From the IMG/VR virus record IMGVR_UViG_3300030118_002829, positions 1 to 58,710 of that record: DNA of 58,710 nucleotides; one strand, 5' to 3'. Position 1 is the first letter of the stretch. Each line of letters starts with the position of its first letter. Origin of the DNA: a virus. The notes beneath the pieces are model-generated. The model was not told the origin of the DNA and made no database searches. It saw nothing but the letters and a program-made list of their open reading frames with translations. Below are positions 17,801 to 25,638 of this stretch, one piece after another. Position numbers and translations under genes: made by a program.

Positions 17801-20800
17801 TCATTTGGACTAGATAATATAGGATTAGTTAAAGTTAAAACTCCTCCTTGACTTAATCCCTGTGTATTTAAGAAATATAATCCTTGAGTAAAATAATCAG
17901 TTAAAACTGTTATTCTAACTGTTTGGCCACTAGTATCATCTCTAAATGAACCTTGACTTTGAGTGGTTTTTTTACCGTTAGGATGTTTTCTAGTAAAGAG
18001 TATAACTTCAGAATCATTAGTATCATCTTCAAACACATGGGCTACGGAAAATATACCAATATTATCAAGTGTATTAGTGGGTCCTTCAATTTTAATTCTC
18101 ATACCTGCCTCTAAACTTTGTAAAAATGTCTGTGTAGCAGAATCACTGCTAAACAATCTAGCCACGGACCATCCTTGAGTTGAACCAAAAGAAGTCCCTG
18201 CAACAGAATTACCATCAAACTTTATTGTAGTTCCCGAAAAATATTGTGCGGGAGAAGCATTACCATAGTATTTCATAATTTTTTCAGTCGCAGATATTGT
18301 TTTAAATAGCGGTCTATCTAAAGTAAATGCTACTCTATCATTCAAAATTCCATCACTGGAACCTAAACTAATATCTATAATTTTACCAAAGAGTTCCCCG
18401 TTTTCATCAAAGATGAAATCCCCTTGTTTCAATTCTTCCATCCAACTAGCCTGAGCAATTTGAAATACTCCATTATATCCTAATATTTCTGAACTAGTAA
18501 ATGCTCCTATTTGTAATAAGTATTTATCTCTAGAATCTATGGGATTATTATCTACTCTAGCCAAAACTGCGGGACAAATAGGAGCCATTTCAATAACAGT
18601 CTCTCTTTCGTTAGATGATAAATTAATTACATCATATTCGGTCAATGAATTAACAGTATGTAAATTAACATAATTAACACCGTATTTATTACTAATTTCA
18701 TCTGCTACATTACAATAAAACGGGAAATCGAAATCTATACCTTCGGGACTATTGATACTATAACCCTTAGCCAAAGGATTAGAACTACTAGATGTTCCTA
18801 CTAAATTTGACCCGTCTTTAAATGGAGCATTATCGTCAGTTAGAGATAAAGATTTACCTCCTGTAAAAATAATGCCTTTATCTTTAGCCCCTAATAGAGA
18901 ATTAACTCTAGTGGTAGTATAGGGGTTAGAGGAAAGAGATTTAGCCAAACTAATTGTATTACCTCTAATAGGAATTCTAGTAGTAGATACTGTTGATGAA
19001 ACATCTAATTGGTCACTACTACTAAAATCAAATGTCTCAGTAGGAGTTTCATAAAAACTACACATGATGGCCTCGCCATCTTTTAATCTTGTAGGAATAC
19101 CTTCTTCAAATAAAATAACGGCAGGGGTAAAATTACCATCACCTGCAACATCAGTAATTTTATGCACTCTACCTAAAAATATGCCTTGAGAAGTGTATAA
19201 TAAATCGCCTTTTTGTATAGTAGGATTATCGGAAGAAGATGTGATACCACTGATTTGTATTTCAGTAGTTCCAACGGGGTAAACTCCATCATCAGTATAA
19301 GTTATACCGTGTGTAGCATGGTCAGTAACGGTAGTATCAACTTTAGTCACTCTAGCCATCCTCTCAACAGGACCAACAGTAGAGTAAACTATATCTTCTG
19401 TAAACTTAAAATCTTTATTTATAACGGGGCCTAGTAATTCAGAGGCAGTATTTCTACCTCTAATTTTTAATTTAAACATCCCATCTTCAATAACTTGTTC
19501 TACACTTTCAACTGTCCCTTTGAATACCGTCTTTTCAATATCAATAGTTCCAGAGAAATAATCTAAATAACTTAAAATCCCTCTTGCGTAAAAACGAGTA
19601 GATGTATTAGACCTAGCCAAATCGTAACGGGGATTTCCGTCAGCATCATTACCCGAATTTACTGGATAACTATACAAGGAGGTATGTGTTGTTTTCAAAC
19701 CCGAATAAAGACCAACTAAATCATCGGTTTTATTGAAATTCTCTAAGAGTCTTTCATCTTTAAGATGGGTTTGTAATTTAAGGAAACTGTTATGTTTATC
19801 TCCATACTCTACTTTGATACGATGCCCAGTTACCTGTCCTCCTTTTAGGACTAAATGAATATCATTATTTCTTGATTGAGATGCCCTTTCTAATTGCACT
19901 TCTCCTACATTTAAAGAAGGTCTAGTATTAGCCCCCGTTCCTGTAAGATTATCATTTATAGGATTAAGAGTCTGAGTTAATCTTTCAAAATTGGTGACAT
20001 TTCTATTCCACCCATCAGCATTTGAACTAAAGGCCCCAGTCAAAATATAATTATTTATTTTAGTGTCTATCGGTATGTTTGTAAGTAAGTTATCTGCTAA
20101 AAAAGAATATTTTCTTCTAAAAGCAGTAGCGTTAAAAGTTGGAACATTTGTCATAGGAGAAGCACTAGTTAGTGCATATTCTGTATCCGTAGCCTTTCTC
20201 CAACTACGAACTTTCATAAATTGCATAGTTCCATTTTGATTGGAATTAGATTTATTAAAAATAGTATCTATATTAAAATGATAAAGAGTCCCATCTACAT
20301 TTGTAGTAATAGTATCATAAAGCGGGTCATATCTACTAGTTGTTGAAGTGCTACTGTTAAGAATAACAGAGGATAAAAAGAATCTCATATCTTTTTCGTT
20401 TCCTAGATTGATAGCCTCTAATGTGTTCACTCCCGAACTAGCAGAAAAAGAGCCAGTGTTTCTGTCAATTTCAGCAATGGGAAAAGTTCTTTCTTTACCT
20501 ACAATTTCACTTTCAACAATTTGATTAATTAAGAGGGAATCCCCTTCTTTTATTTTCTTAGCAAGAATCTTTTGAGTATCAGCAAATACAATATCTACAT
20601 ATCCGCCAGTAGAGGTTACTGATTCATACTCTATCATTTCCATAGCGTTAGGAATAATAGTATTTGTTAATGGAGAATCACAATAATGCATGTATCTTGA
20701 GTATCCTGTTTTGGTAGAATAGAGCGCATCATCCGTTGTTCTATTAGCCATTCTAAATGAATTCTTTAAATGGTTTGAAGAATCAACAGGACAATACATT

Positions 20801-22359
20801 TTGTTATGGTCTAAATCAACAGAACATGAAAGCACATCTATTATCAAGAAAACTGCATCTAAAGCAGGGTCCGTTGAAGCCGCTTGGTCAGCCGCTAAAT
20901 CTCCTACATCTAAAGTCATAGTTGTTGCAGTAACATCAGTGGCACTATCAATACAATATGTATCATTATTAGAACCATTAGTGGCATTTCTTATTACTAT
21001 TCTAGTATCTCTTAAGATGCCATTTAGACCCCAAGCAGTCCTATCACCATCTAATGTTTCAGTTCCATTATTAGTAATAGTTGCCCCCGAAGCCCCTTGA
21101 AATGCTTCTCCGTTTACTGCGGCTAATGTGATGGTATCAGCACTACTTCCATTTTCATTTAATGCTATACCATTATCGGCAAATACAATATAATCCATTG
21201 CCGCAGGGTCATCTGCTTTATACATCATATCTACCAAAGTAGCCTCCATAGTAAATGGGCCATAATCTACAATGTGCGCTTCATGTTCTTGGTCAGTAAC
21301 GAAAGTAGAATAAGTGTAAGTATGGCTGGAACCATTCCATGATGAACTTCTAAGAATATATCTTGTAGCAGGTTCTAATCTATCCTTTCCGTTTAAGAAA
21401 AAGAAAAACGGTCTAGATACATGGGTGTTAATATGATGCCGTATGCTAGAATCAGAAGCCTGTAAACCATAAGCGCAAGCAACTAATGTTTGATTATCTG
21501 AATCTATTTTAGGTAAACTGGAATTTAAAGATGAGAAGATAGCAAATTTAGTATCTTTAGGAATATCTACGCCCAATGAAGGGCTAAATTCTATTTTATC
21601 TCCAAATATATCATCTTGTAATATCTCTGTTATTTTAGCAAAATGATGTTGATTAGCATCGTCAGAATAAACCAAGACCCATAAATGGTCAATATTATCT
21701 ATTTCATAAACTTGAGATTCATCAGCATGACTAGTAATAATAGAATTATTATGTCCTCTGATTACTTGTAATGTAGAACCAACTACTCTCATAACGAACA
21801 TCTGCTCATTTTCAATAATTATAACATCACCTGCGGCAATACTAGCGGTAGAATCAACCACTACTTGAGTAGTTGAATCGTCTATTGCGCCATTTAATGT
21901 AGTTCTTATATTAACAAATGATTGTCCTGTTAAAGTTAAATAATCAAATATTTTTAGTTGATTGCCTCTAGTTGATTCTAGATTAGATAGATGGTCACTA
22001 ATAGTAGTAGAATTAGGATACACTCGATTTACTGCCGAGTATGTCTGTGTTGAACTGTTTGATTGATTGATACCATTTACTGAATTAGTTAATACAGTAT
22101 TATCGGCCTTATGAATTTCATAACTATTTATTGTAGCATCAGCAGTAGCAGCAGTAAAATCATCAAAATTTTCTGTTACTGTTCCTCTTGTTAGTAGAGG
22201 ATTAAGTGGAGTTTTGTAAATTGCTTGTTGTAAAAAATTATTAGCGTAATTAGTATTTGAAGTAGGAGCAGTAGATATTTTAACTTGACCGCTAGTGCTT
22301 TCGGTAATTCCTTTACCCATAGCAAAGACACCAGTAAAATTACCCATGCCTTTGGTCAT
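11830..22359 (-). CDS. Giant 3509-residue tail/baseplate hub-fibre protein
   Basis: The largest gene, about 18% of the window. The N-terminal 250 residues include a module MFVMRVVGSTLQVIRGHNN shared with the 826-residue neighbour. Repeated units of the form K-G-D-x-L-x(7)-G-K-V occur several times (KGDLLYTSQGIFLGRVHKI; QGDFIFDENGELFGKIIDI; KGDQLFTNTGHYIGKV; SVVYDPSNNPVGKVKAV). The last 350 residues (IRIDEKGISLIRQSNDLDF, LYNEVIVYGNG, KAGDIVTLDFPS, NTYKVYEIRREL) resemble the phage tail hub (gpD/gp27-like) fold. I infer a hub fused to long surface modules. Both ends overlap neighbours by ATGA. No protease or hydrolase motif was recognised. Confidence 0.65.
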   Translation of the reverse strand: MTKGMGNFTGVFAMGKGITESTSGQVKISTAPTSNTNYANNFLQQAIYKTPLNPLLTRGTVTENFDDFTAATADATINSYEIHKADNTVLTNSVNGINQSNSSTQTYSAVNRVYPNSTTISDHLSNLESTRGNQLKIFDYLTLTGQSFVNIRTTLNGAIDDSTTQVVVDSTASIAAGDVIIIENEQMFVMRVVGSTLQVIRGHNNSIITSHADESQVYEIDNIDHLWVLVYSDDANQHHFAKITEILQDDIFGDKIEFSPSLGVDIPKDTKFAIFSSLNSSLPKIDSDNQTLVACAYGLQASDSSIRHHINTHVSRPFFFFLNGKDRLEPATRYILRSSSWNGSSHTYTYSTFVTDQEHEAHIVDYGPFTMEATLVDMMYKADDPAAMDYIVFADNGIALNENGSSADTITLAAVNGEAFQGASGATITNNGTETLDGDRTAWGLNGILRDTRIVIRNATNGSNNDTYCIDSATDVTATTMTLDVGDLAADQAASTDPALDAVFLIIDVLSCSVDLDHNKMYCPVDSSNHLKNSFRMANRTTDDALYSTKTGYSRYMHYCDSPLTNTIIPNAMEMIEYESVTSTGGYVDIVFADTQKILAKKIKEGDSLLINQIVESEIVGKERTFPIAEIDRNTGSFSASSGVNTLEAINLGNEKDMRFFLSSVILNSSTSTTSRYDPLYDTITTNVDGTLYHFNIDTIFNKSNSNQNGTMQFMKVRSWRKATDTEYALTSASPMTNVPTFNATAFRRKYSFLADNLLTNIPIDTKINNYILTGAFSSNADGWNRNVTNFERLTQTLNPINDNLTGTGANTRPSLNVGEVQLERASQSRNNDIHLVLKGGQVTGHRIKVEYGDKHNSFLKLQTHLKDERLLENFNKTDDLVGLYSGLKTTHTSLYSYPVNSGNDADGNPRYDLARSNTSTRFYARGILSYLDYFSGTIDIEKTVFKGTVESVEQVIEDGMFKLKIRGRNTASELLGPVINKDFKFTEDIVYSTVGPVERMARVTKVDTTVTDHATHGITYTDDGVYPVGTTEIQISGITSSSDNPTIQKGDLLYTSQGIFLGRVHKITDVAGDGNFTPAVILFEEGIPTRLKDGEAIMCSFYETPTETFDFSSSDQLDVSSTVSTTRIPIRGNTISLAKSLSSNPYTTTRVNSLLGAKDKGIIFTGGKSLSLTDDNAPFKDGSNLVGTSSSSNPLAKGYSINSPEGIDFDFPFYCNVADEISNKYGVNYVNLHTVNSLTEYDVINLSSNERETVIEMAPICPAVLARVDNNPIDSRDKYLLQIGAFTSSEILGYNGVFQIAQASWMEELKQGDFIFDENGELFGKIIDISLGSSDGILNDRVAFTLDRPLFKTISATEKIMKYYGNASPAQYFSGTTIKFDGNSVAGTSFGSTQGWSVARLFSSDSATQTFLQSLEAGMRIKIEGPTNTLDNIGIFSVAHVFEDDTNDSEVILFTRKHPNGKKTTQSQGSFRDDTSGQTVRITVLTDYFTQGLYFLNTQGLSQGGVLTLTNPILSSPNEADNNCKPIKWASSLYHHITDTSLAHASGGIYNPNASAPTIFSDMIDRYGNTKWRYFGLQKGKYLSYINRRLKDGKIKTTYSLEKGKVNGYATAYRISDAKYGKNKLMKFPYGYHNNDFAWGVFRTTYTSSSDTSLGTSDYYTAEFTNGIKHNLSFLEYLSPESRDFRPVMGSNFADFDKYGTAIITPDHPRYRVGIYPRFMARLHDNHRGGDWQEDLDAPENSTIPHTILKYRKWKALSTDSNDFDYDIDYAGTGNPTYIDPNAGNSDTITQSLDSQWVKIGGQNDKNNNRTFKLSALGADVSGKFTLDVTKPPFTKIGTHTDTGAVGGSAQNSTGFEEITILHSPFIGPKFDGITRAKDHWELPDPKALRWFIFSPADMYPDSMSRKHHIGYSGIVNYDSSSETAISRRFSDYSLLLKSKSSFSNSNTPHEYYEGSLQNEEEIDDNYITVPISDSSIAPSQMKRFGLMRLIDCTYDWHFNLIDPERLPSDITQMTTPNFEYTRYQGLKKIHLRTTGSELFPAFYGDNNTIINLTGNPNSLLQKGDQLFTNTGHYIGKVKRTANAVTDSTCDVTNGDATITCDASANVFVGMEVRPSGSLSGWPSGQVSVTSINTGTEGTNVTSFEISSNYTGSTTSNVSLIFEHHIELEGASRKIIKSDGSAGLYDGYLYIVSDGTSTLAEQDYWDSFFRFHTKGKGGKNTFTVPTESVETHMLQQMWNAASHDASSQDTTYDLIPHTYHPVNGVKPYFFFQIPYGVVEQADDDSHGPLATNNPIGLAVNDDAYQKSDAGPDNTDIDVNISEPSNDDPSPKFLSSFTRNFIQAMGPQAIIDPVSNATDTSTGDTNYLTNLATTRYNPIIALPPAFRTFYATSASRISTGLTINNMQEKKYLVTKARTPINSGVFVNESDFSAGSQFTITVDDGSGGDSLATTKFPVNSVVYDPSNNPVGKVKAVTATQITLFSRNAKDLDNNDELHFTEDNTIDTEYCHPSNVLEFIQHGGNPYAGCSVISLASYTVEDSLPTNLPVGARTFIRNLQQKITKNFGHSRPKLTSPASSDSDRSEAIYGDGTGKLNTQTPFSNKSNEFNFLTTLGNFKSGFANSNSDLTQNANSFSYVGQGTGYVANGVFGVFHPELFLGGMEKVSLGAASGTQSEAENDKGLFAFHSINQQSRNSITDLKPDLGVLRILSSISPNETGASRNFNHNDKNSWLNFVDLTGMYLVANFGTEEGQKTTRRNFAPFSGELTVNTYGQVQPIEAYDIPAALVSPVFGTDGERSTKTRVIEEEFFLSNCSYSTSNAIVTYTGEEDIRNILRAGMIVKGYGMVAGGVVINSVDSATQFTLSHTPNAGPVLPDGSAGSNTLGFIGSGGGVTGLDNCMVDPDHIIYVHEHRRNVTGKEVAHELLIDNIPYNKNGEAQFFNNYRVMRPAETCLWPNSPNEISIGKLSGSTTKQPQSELMYGYVPSITNISSNNNFTGPDEEQILSDFAGFMGDNEPPMSMYLAVDMDARHSQYQTLGAININDKSSTVTSSGLFTSDKIQEGDVIKLKHSKYFVKSIESVNSLTIAGQYRGGNLTNETAYVCNNTYTVLRNYSHLFNPSGNRNTFKDGSSYNMLLTDGINRQKISMGVNTNYYDESSLCKLSIGSIENPFLGLVSFGEIFTIKSNVPVNLSDITSARIGSTLVIGSEVEDIVNNILSDEGISYDISDNREYPYYISPNFQGVDLFNASNFAAKYKQKEIRIDEKGISLIRQSNDLDFRDITLSYENKDLKIISVTRNKSTFDLYNEVIVYGNGVKSIKRNRKSIDKFGKKTLEEVNMELISQDDVDEKAKKLLKAHSEGDDRFTVRMSVTGIEFIKAGDIVTLDFPSEGVPKNTYKVYEIRRELKGLIELEVGTYRKDLANRFAELSMLNKSNAASIRGSQFTATTAPLDFFDSVKLKELSLVIRRIGLADTNAFTLGFQTSTSRKLDFGATMGPQETITEIIREEDLT

Positions 22360-24836
22360 GACTTATCCCCCTCAAATCTAAAGTAGACTAGAGTATTTCT
22401 AAAGTTAGGAACAAGAGTATCAATACTGTTGAACCTATCTTTGTATCCTCTAGTAATAGCAAATTCATGCATTTCTCCCATAAACTGTGAACCTCTCCTA
22501 GTCTCTAAAGAGTCGTTACCGTTAGAACCTAAGAAACAATCGGTAGCACTTAATTCAAATTCAGAAAAGTTTACTGTTGTTCTAATTGTAACATCAGTTA
22601 AAGTTCCATTACTAGTATTGAAAGAAGAACCTCCATTGACCGCAGATATACAATCAATCAAGAAAGAGTTTCCAGTTACCTCTAATACTTTCCAAACACC
22701 ATCTAAGTTAGTAATACCTGTTCCTTCTAATTTAACGAAATCATTTACCGCTAAATTAGGATTATCATGAGTGCTGACGGTTACATCTTCTCCTCCATCT
22801 CCTTGAATTGAAGCAATCCTAATTTTACCTTCACTAAATATTTCAGTATCTAATTCCTTACCATCTAAGAATAAACTAATACGATTAGCATTATTATCAT
22901 AAGCCATAGCAAGATGGAATGGTCTTAAAACATACGATGCTTCTTTCCATGTATCTCCTAATAGATGTGCGCCATATTCATCTGAATCTGCTAAACTATT
23001 ACCGCTACCATCTACTATCTTTAGACCATTAGTAAATCCAGTATCGGGTAGGGAACAATATAATGTTCTAGAAAAATCAAATTCTTCATTTGGTGAAATA
23101 AGATAATTAGTGCTAGTAGCACCTGTTAATCCGTATGAATTGAGAGCAGTGGTTCTAGCAGCAGTGCCATTTGACCCTCTAAAAACAAGTAATTTATTTC
23201 CTTCTATTCTTCTAATTTCCATTTGTTCAGTAATATTCCAGAGCATTCCTCCAACACTTAACTTACTAGCATCATCAACATAAATGGTAGTTTCAGTAGT
23301 TGTTCTTATTGGTTTAGTTAATTTACATTTAGCCACATAAGCAATATCACTTTTATTGGATGAACTATTTACATTGATATTAGCAATATATCCTAGATAT
23401 GTAGGCTGTTTTCCATGCTCCAAAGAAGTAGAATGAACACCAGTAGAACTAACTTGAGCATATAGATTACATCCTTTCCAAATATGCGGAGACATATCTA
23501 GATTAGAAGTATCAACACTTGTCGAATCATATTGATAATATGCACCTGCACCATCATTAAATGATAATCCATAATGGTTATTCTGATAATGAATCGCTAC
23601 TGTATTACTACTAGCATCTACAACTTCAGCAGTAAATAGATTAACACCAGAAGTAAAAGGTTCTAATTCTATCTCAGTAGTGCTTGTTTTTGTCTTAACT
23701 TTATAGTGTCCGTCATTTTTAGTCGAACCTATTACTTTAATGTAATCTCCTGTTCTTAATCCACTCGCAAATGTAGTATTCTGTAAAGCAATTTTATTAC
23801 CATCCCCGCCCGATAAATCTCCAAATACTACCTTTTGTCCTCCACCACTAGCAACAATGATTGGATTATCATAAAATCTCTCGGCATATATCTGACTAGA
23901 ACTTGTATTGATTTTCTTATGATACCTAACTATATCTTCTATTCCAAAGTAAACAGGTCTACCAAATACCTCATCTACTGATTCACTTTGTTCTACGGTC
24001 TTTCCAAAATATTCTTCATTAGCAGTAATAACAGGAACAGTGCTTTGGACTGTAACTGTTCTAATATGGCCATATCTATCTTTACCCTTAATTACACAAC
24101 CCAACTTATATTCAGCAGGTTGATTCATTGTTGTTCTTGTCATATTCTTTAGATAGAATTGGCATGTCTCATTATGGAATATTGTCATTTTATGATTAAT
24201 ACGATTATCACCATAAACTTCAGCATCAACAGAATGACTAGTAGCAGTGGTCCCGTTTTCTCCTCTAGCAACTACAATAGTATTAGTTGTTGATATACTT
24301 ACAACTCGCATCTGTTCATTACCTATTCTAATATTCGTTCCACCAATTATGTTTTCTATATTAGATAATGTTAAAGTTGTAGCAGAATTATTTATTGCTA
24401 CCGCTAGATAAGCAATATGCTCATGAGAAAAATATGCTGATGTTCTAGAACTACTATTGGTTTCTAATTGTCCTCTAGGAGAATAAAATTTATTCAAAGG
24501 TAATTCTAGAGAATCACTTCGATATTTAGTAGCAAGAGTAGGCGTTCCTCCTCCTGAGATATAATGTGCCGTTAGACGATGACCAAATCCATTTACATCA
24601 AAGGGAGTTATGATTCCTTCCATTGTAAAAGAATCAGCCAATGACCAAAGACCATATTTTGCATCGTCATCATCAGCAGTTTCATCAATCTCAATACCAT
24701 GAGTTGATTCACTATAAGATGCACCATCAGGTCCTTTAGGAATATGCTTACTGTAATCTAGATGAACATAGCCATCTCCCATAATAGGAAAGACCAATGC
24801 TTTCTTGTTACCTGCATATATTCTATAATTTGACAT
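22356..24836 (-). CDS. Tail protein with C-terminal LamG/ConA-like lectin domain
   Basis: 826 residues from ATG 24836; a GTG at 24845 is likely an artefact of the GTGATT translation signal. Two modules, MRVVSISTTNTIVVARGENGT (N-terminal third) and MEIRRIEGNKLLVFRGSNGT (middle), belong to the E-x-M ... R-G-x-N-G-T tail module also found in the giant protein. The last 180 residues fit a LamG-type jelly roll: WKEASYVLRPFHLAMAYD, NRISLFLDGKEL, then DCFLGSNG and FMGEMHEFAITRG. A glycan-binding role in adsorption is inferred. The stop overlaps the giant gene's start. Confidence 0.65.
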   Translation of the reverse strand: MSNYRIYAGNKKALVFPIMGDGYVHLDYSKHIPKGPDGASYSESTHGIEIDETADDDDAKYGLWSLADSFTMEGIITPFDVNGFGHRLTAHYISGGGTPTLATKYRSDSLELPLNKFYSPRGQLETNSSSRTSAYFSHEHIAYLAVAINNSATTLTLSNIENIIGGTNIRIGNEQMRVVSISTTNTIVVARGENGTTATSHSVDAEVYGDNRINHKMTIFHNETCQFYLKNMTRTTMNQPAEYKLGCVIKGKDRYGHIRTVTVQSTVPVITANEEYFGKTVEQSESVDEVFGRPVYFGIEDIVRYHKKINTSSSQIYAERFYDNPIIVASGGGQKVVFGDLSGGDGNKIALQNTTFASGLRTGDYIKVIGSTKNDGHYKVKTKTSTTEIELEPFTSGVNLFTAEVVDASSNTVAIHYQNNHYGLSFNDGAGAYYQYDSTSVDTSNLDMSPHIWKGCNLYAQVSSTGVHSTSLEHGKQPTYLGYIANINVNSSSNKSDIAYVAKCKLTKPIRTTTETTIYVDDASKLSVGGMLWNITEQMEIRRIEGNKLLVFRGSNGTAARTTALNSYGLTGATSTNYLISPNEEFDFSRTLYCSLPDTGFTNGLKIVDGSGNSLADSDEYGAHLLGDTWKEASYVLRPFHLAMAYDNNANRISLFLDGKELDTEIFSEGKIRIASIQGDGGEDVTVSTHDNPNLAVNDFVKLEGTGITNLDGVWKVLEVTGNSFLIDCISAVNGGSSFNTSNGTLTDVTIRTTVNFSEFELSATDCFLGSNGNDSLETRRGSQFMGEMHEFAITRGYKDRFNSIDTLVPNFRNTLVYFRFEGDKS

Positions 24837-24841
24837 CTTAA

Positions 24842-25636
24842 TCACAAACTTGCAAAGGCTACTTCAAACTGCATATTAAATTCAACAAACGGTTGGCCTC
24901 CTACAAGTGTAGTATCAAAAGACCTAACGAATCCAGCAACTCCTTCTGTAATATTTACTGAGGTATTGATTGGCTTAGGAAATCTAGAAATTGGTAAACT
25001 AAATTTAGCATCTAGTTCTGATGCTCCTTTATCTCTAACTCCATAATTAAATGGCACTAAGGGAGCATCTTCTACGGAAGTCTTAGAACCAACAGTAAGT
25101 GATTCACCCGAAGCACTTTCATCATGATAGGTCCAATTAGGACCAACTCTAGAGGGAATTAGAATGTTTAATTTATTTAGATTCTGATTGGGTTGCATGA
25201 ATGATGAATCAACATAAGAGTGTATTAGTTGAGCAACTTCTTGTGCAGTCATAAAAACAGTGCATCTCTTTCCATCGGCATCTGTATATGTATTATTAGA
25301 ATCAGTTGGGTCTACTTCACTTTCGGGTAAATCGTTTGGAGAAAATTGTTTTGTGATATTCTGTTCAGTTATGATTCCACTAAGAGAAATTGATTTTGTT
25401 GCCATACCTAAATCAAGACCTAGAGATACTGATTCACCAGTAGCAATACCAACGGCAGGTGTAGGAAAAGACATAATATTCTTAGCAGTGGATATAGATA
25501 CATTATCACATTTAAGAGCAATACGATTTGAAGAAAACGATTCCTGTGTAGAAGAATTAGCATCATCACTAAATGAACTTCTAGAACTCAAATCAAGGAA
25601 AACATAGTGCGTATTATCGGGCGATTGAGTTACCAT
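24842..25636 (-). CDS. Hypothetical baseplate/distal-tail structural protein
   Basis: 264 residues, mixed beta content, no hydrophobic segment or catalytic motif. Segments such as ATKSISLSGIITEQN, RCTVFMTAQEVAQLIHSYVD and FVRSFDTTLVGGQPFVEFNMQFEVAF suggest a folded tail component. Its place right after the tape measure gene is where distal tail/baseplate genes lie in siphoviruses. Function is inferred from position only. Confidence 0.5.
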   Translation of the reverse strand: MVTQSPDNTHYVFLDLSSRSSFSDDANSSTQESFSSNRIALKCDNVSISTAKNIMSFPTPAVGIATGESVSLGLDLGMATKSISLSGIITEQNITKQFSPNDLPESEVDPTDSNNTYTDADGKRCTVFMTAQEVAQLIHSYVDSSFMQPNQNLNKLNILIPSRVGPNWTYHDESASGESLTVGSKTSVEDAPLVPFNYGVRDKGASELDAKFSLPISRFPKPINTSVNITEGVAGFVRSFDTTLVGGQPFVEFNMQFEVAFASL

Positions 25637-25638
25637 AT

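Noticed and set aside
9313-24836. Ser/Thr/Gly-rich repeats as a diversity-generating retroelement target
   Set aside because: No reverse transcriptase gene or template repeat was seen in the window.
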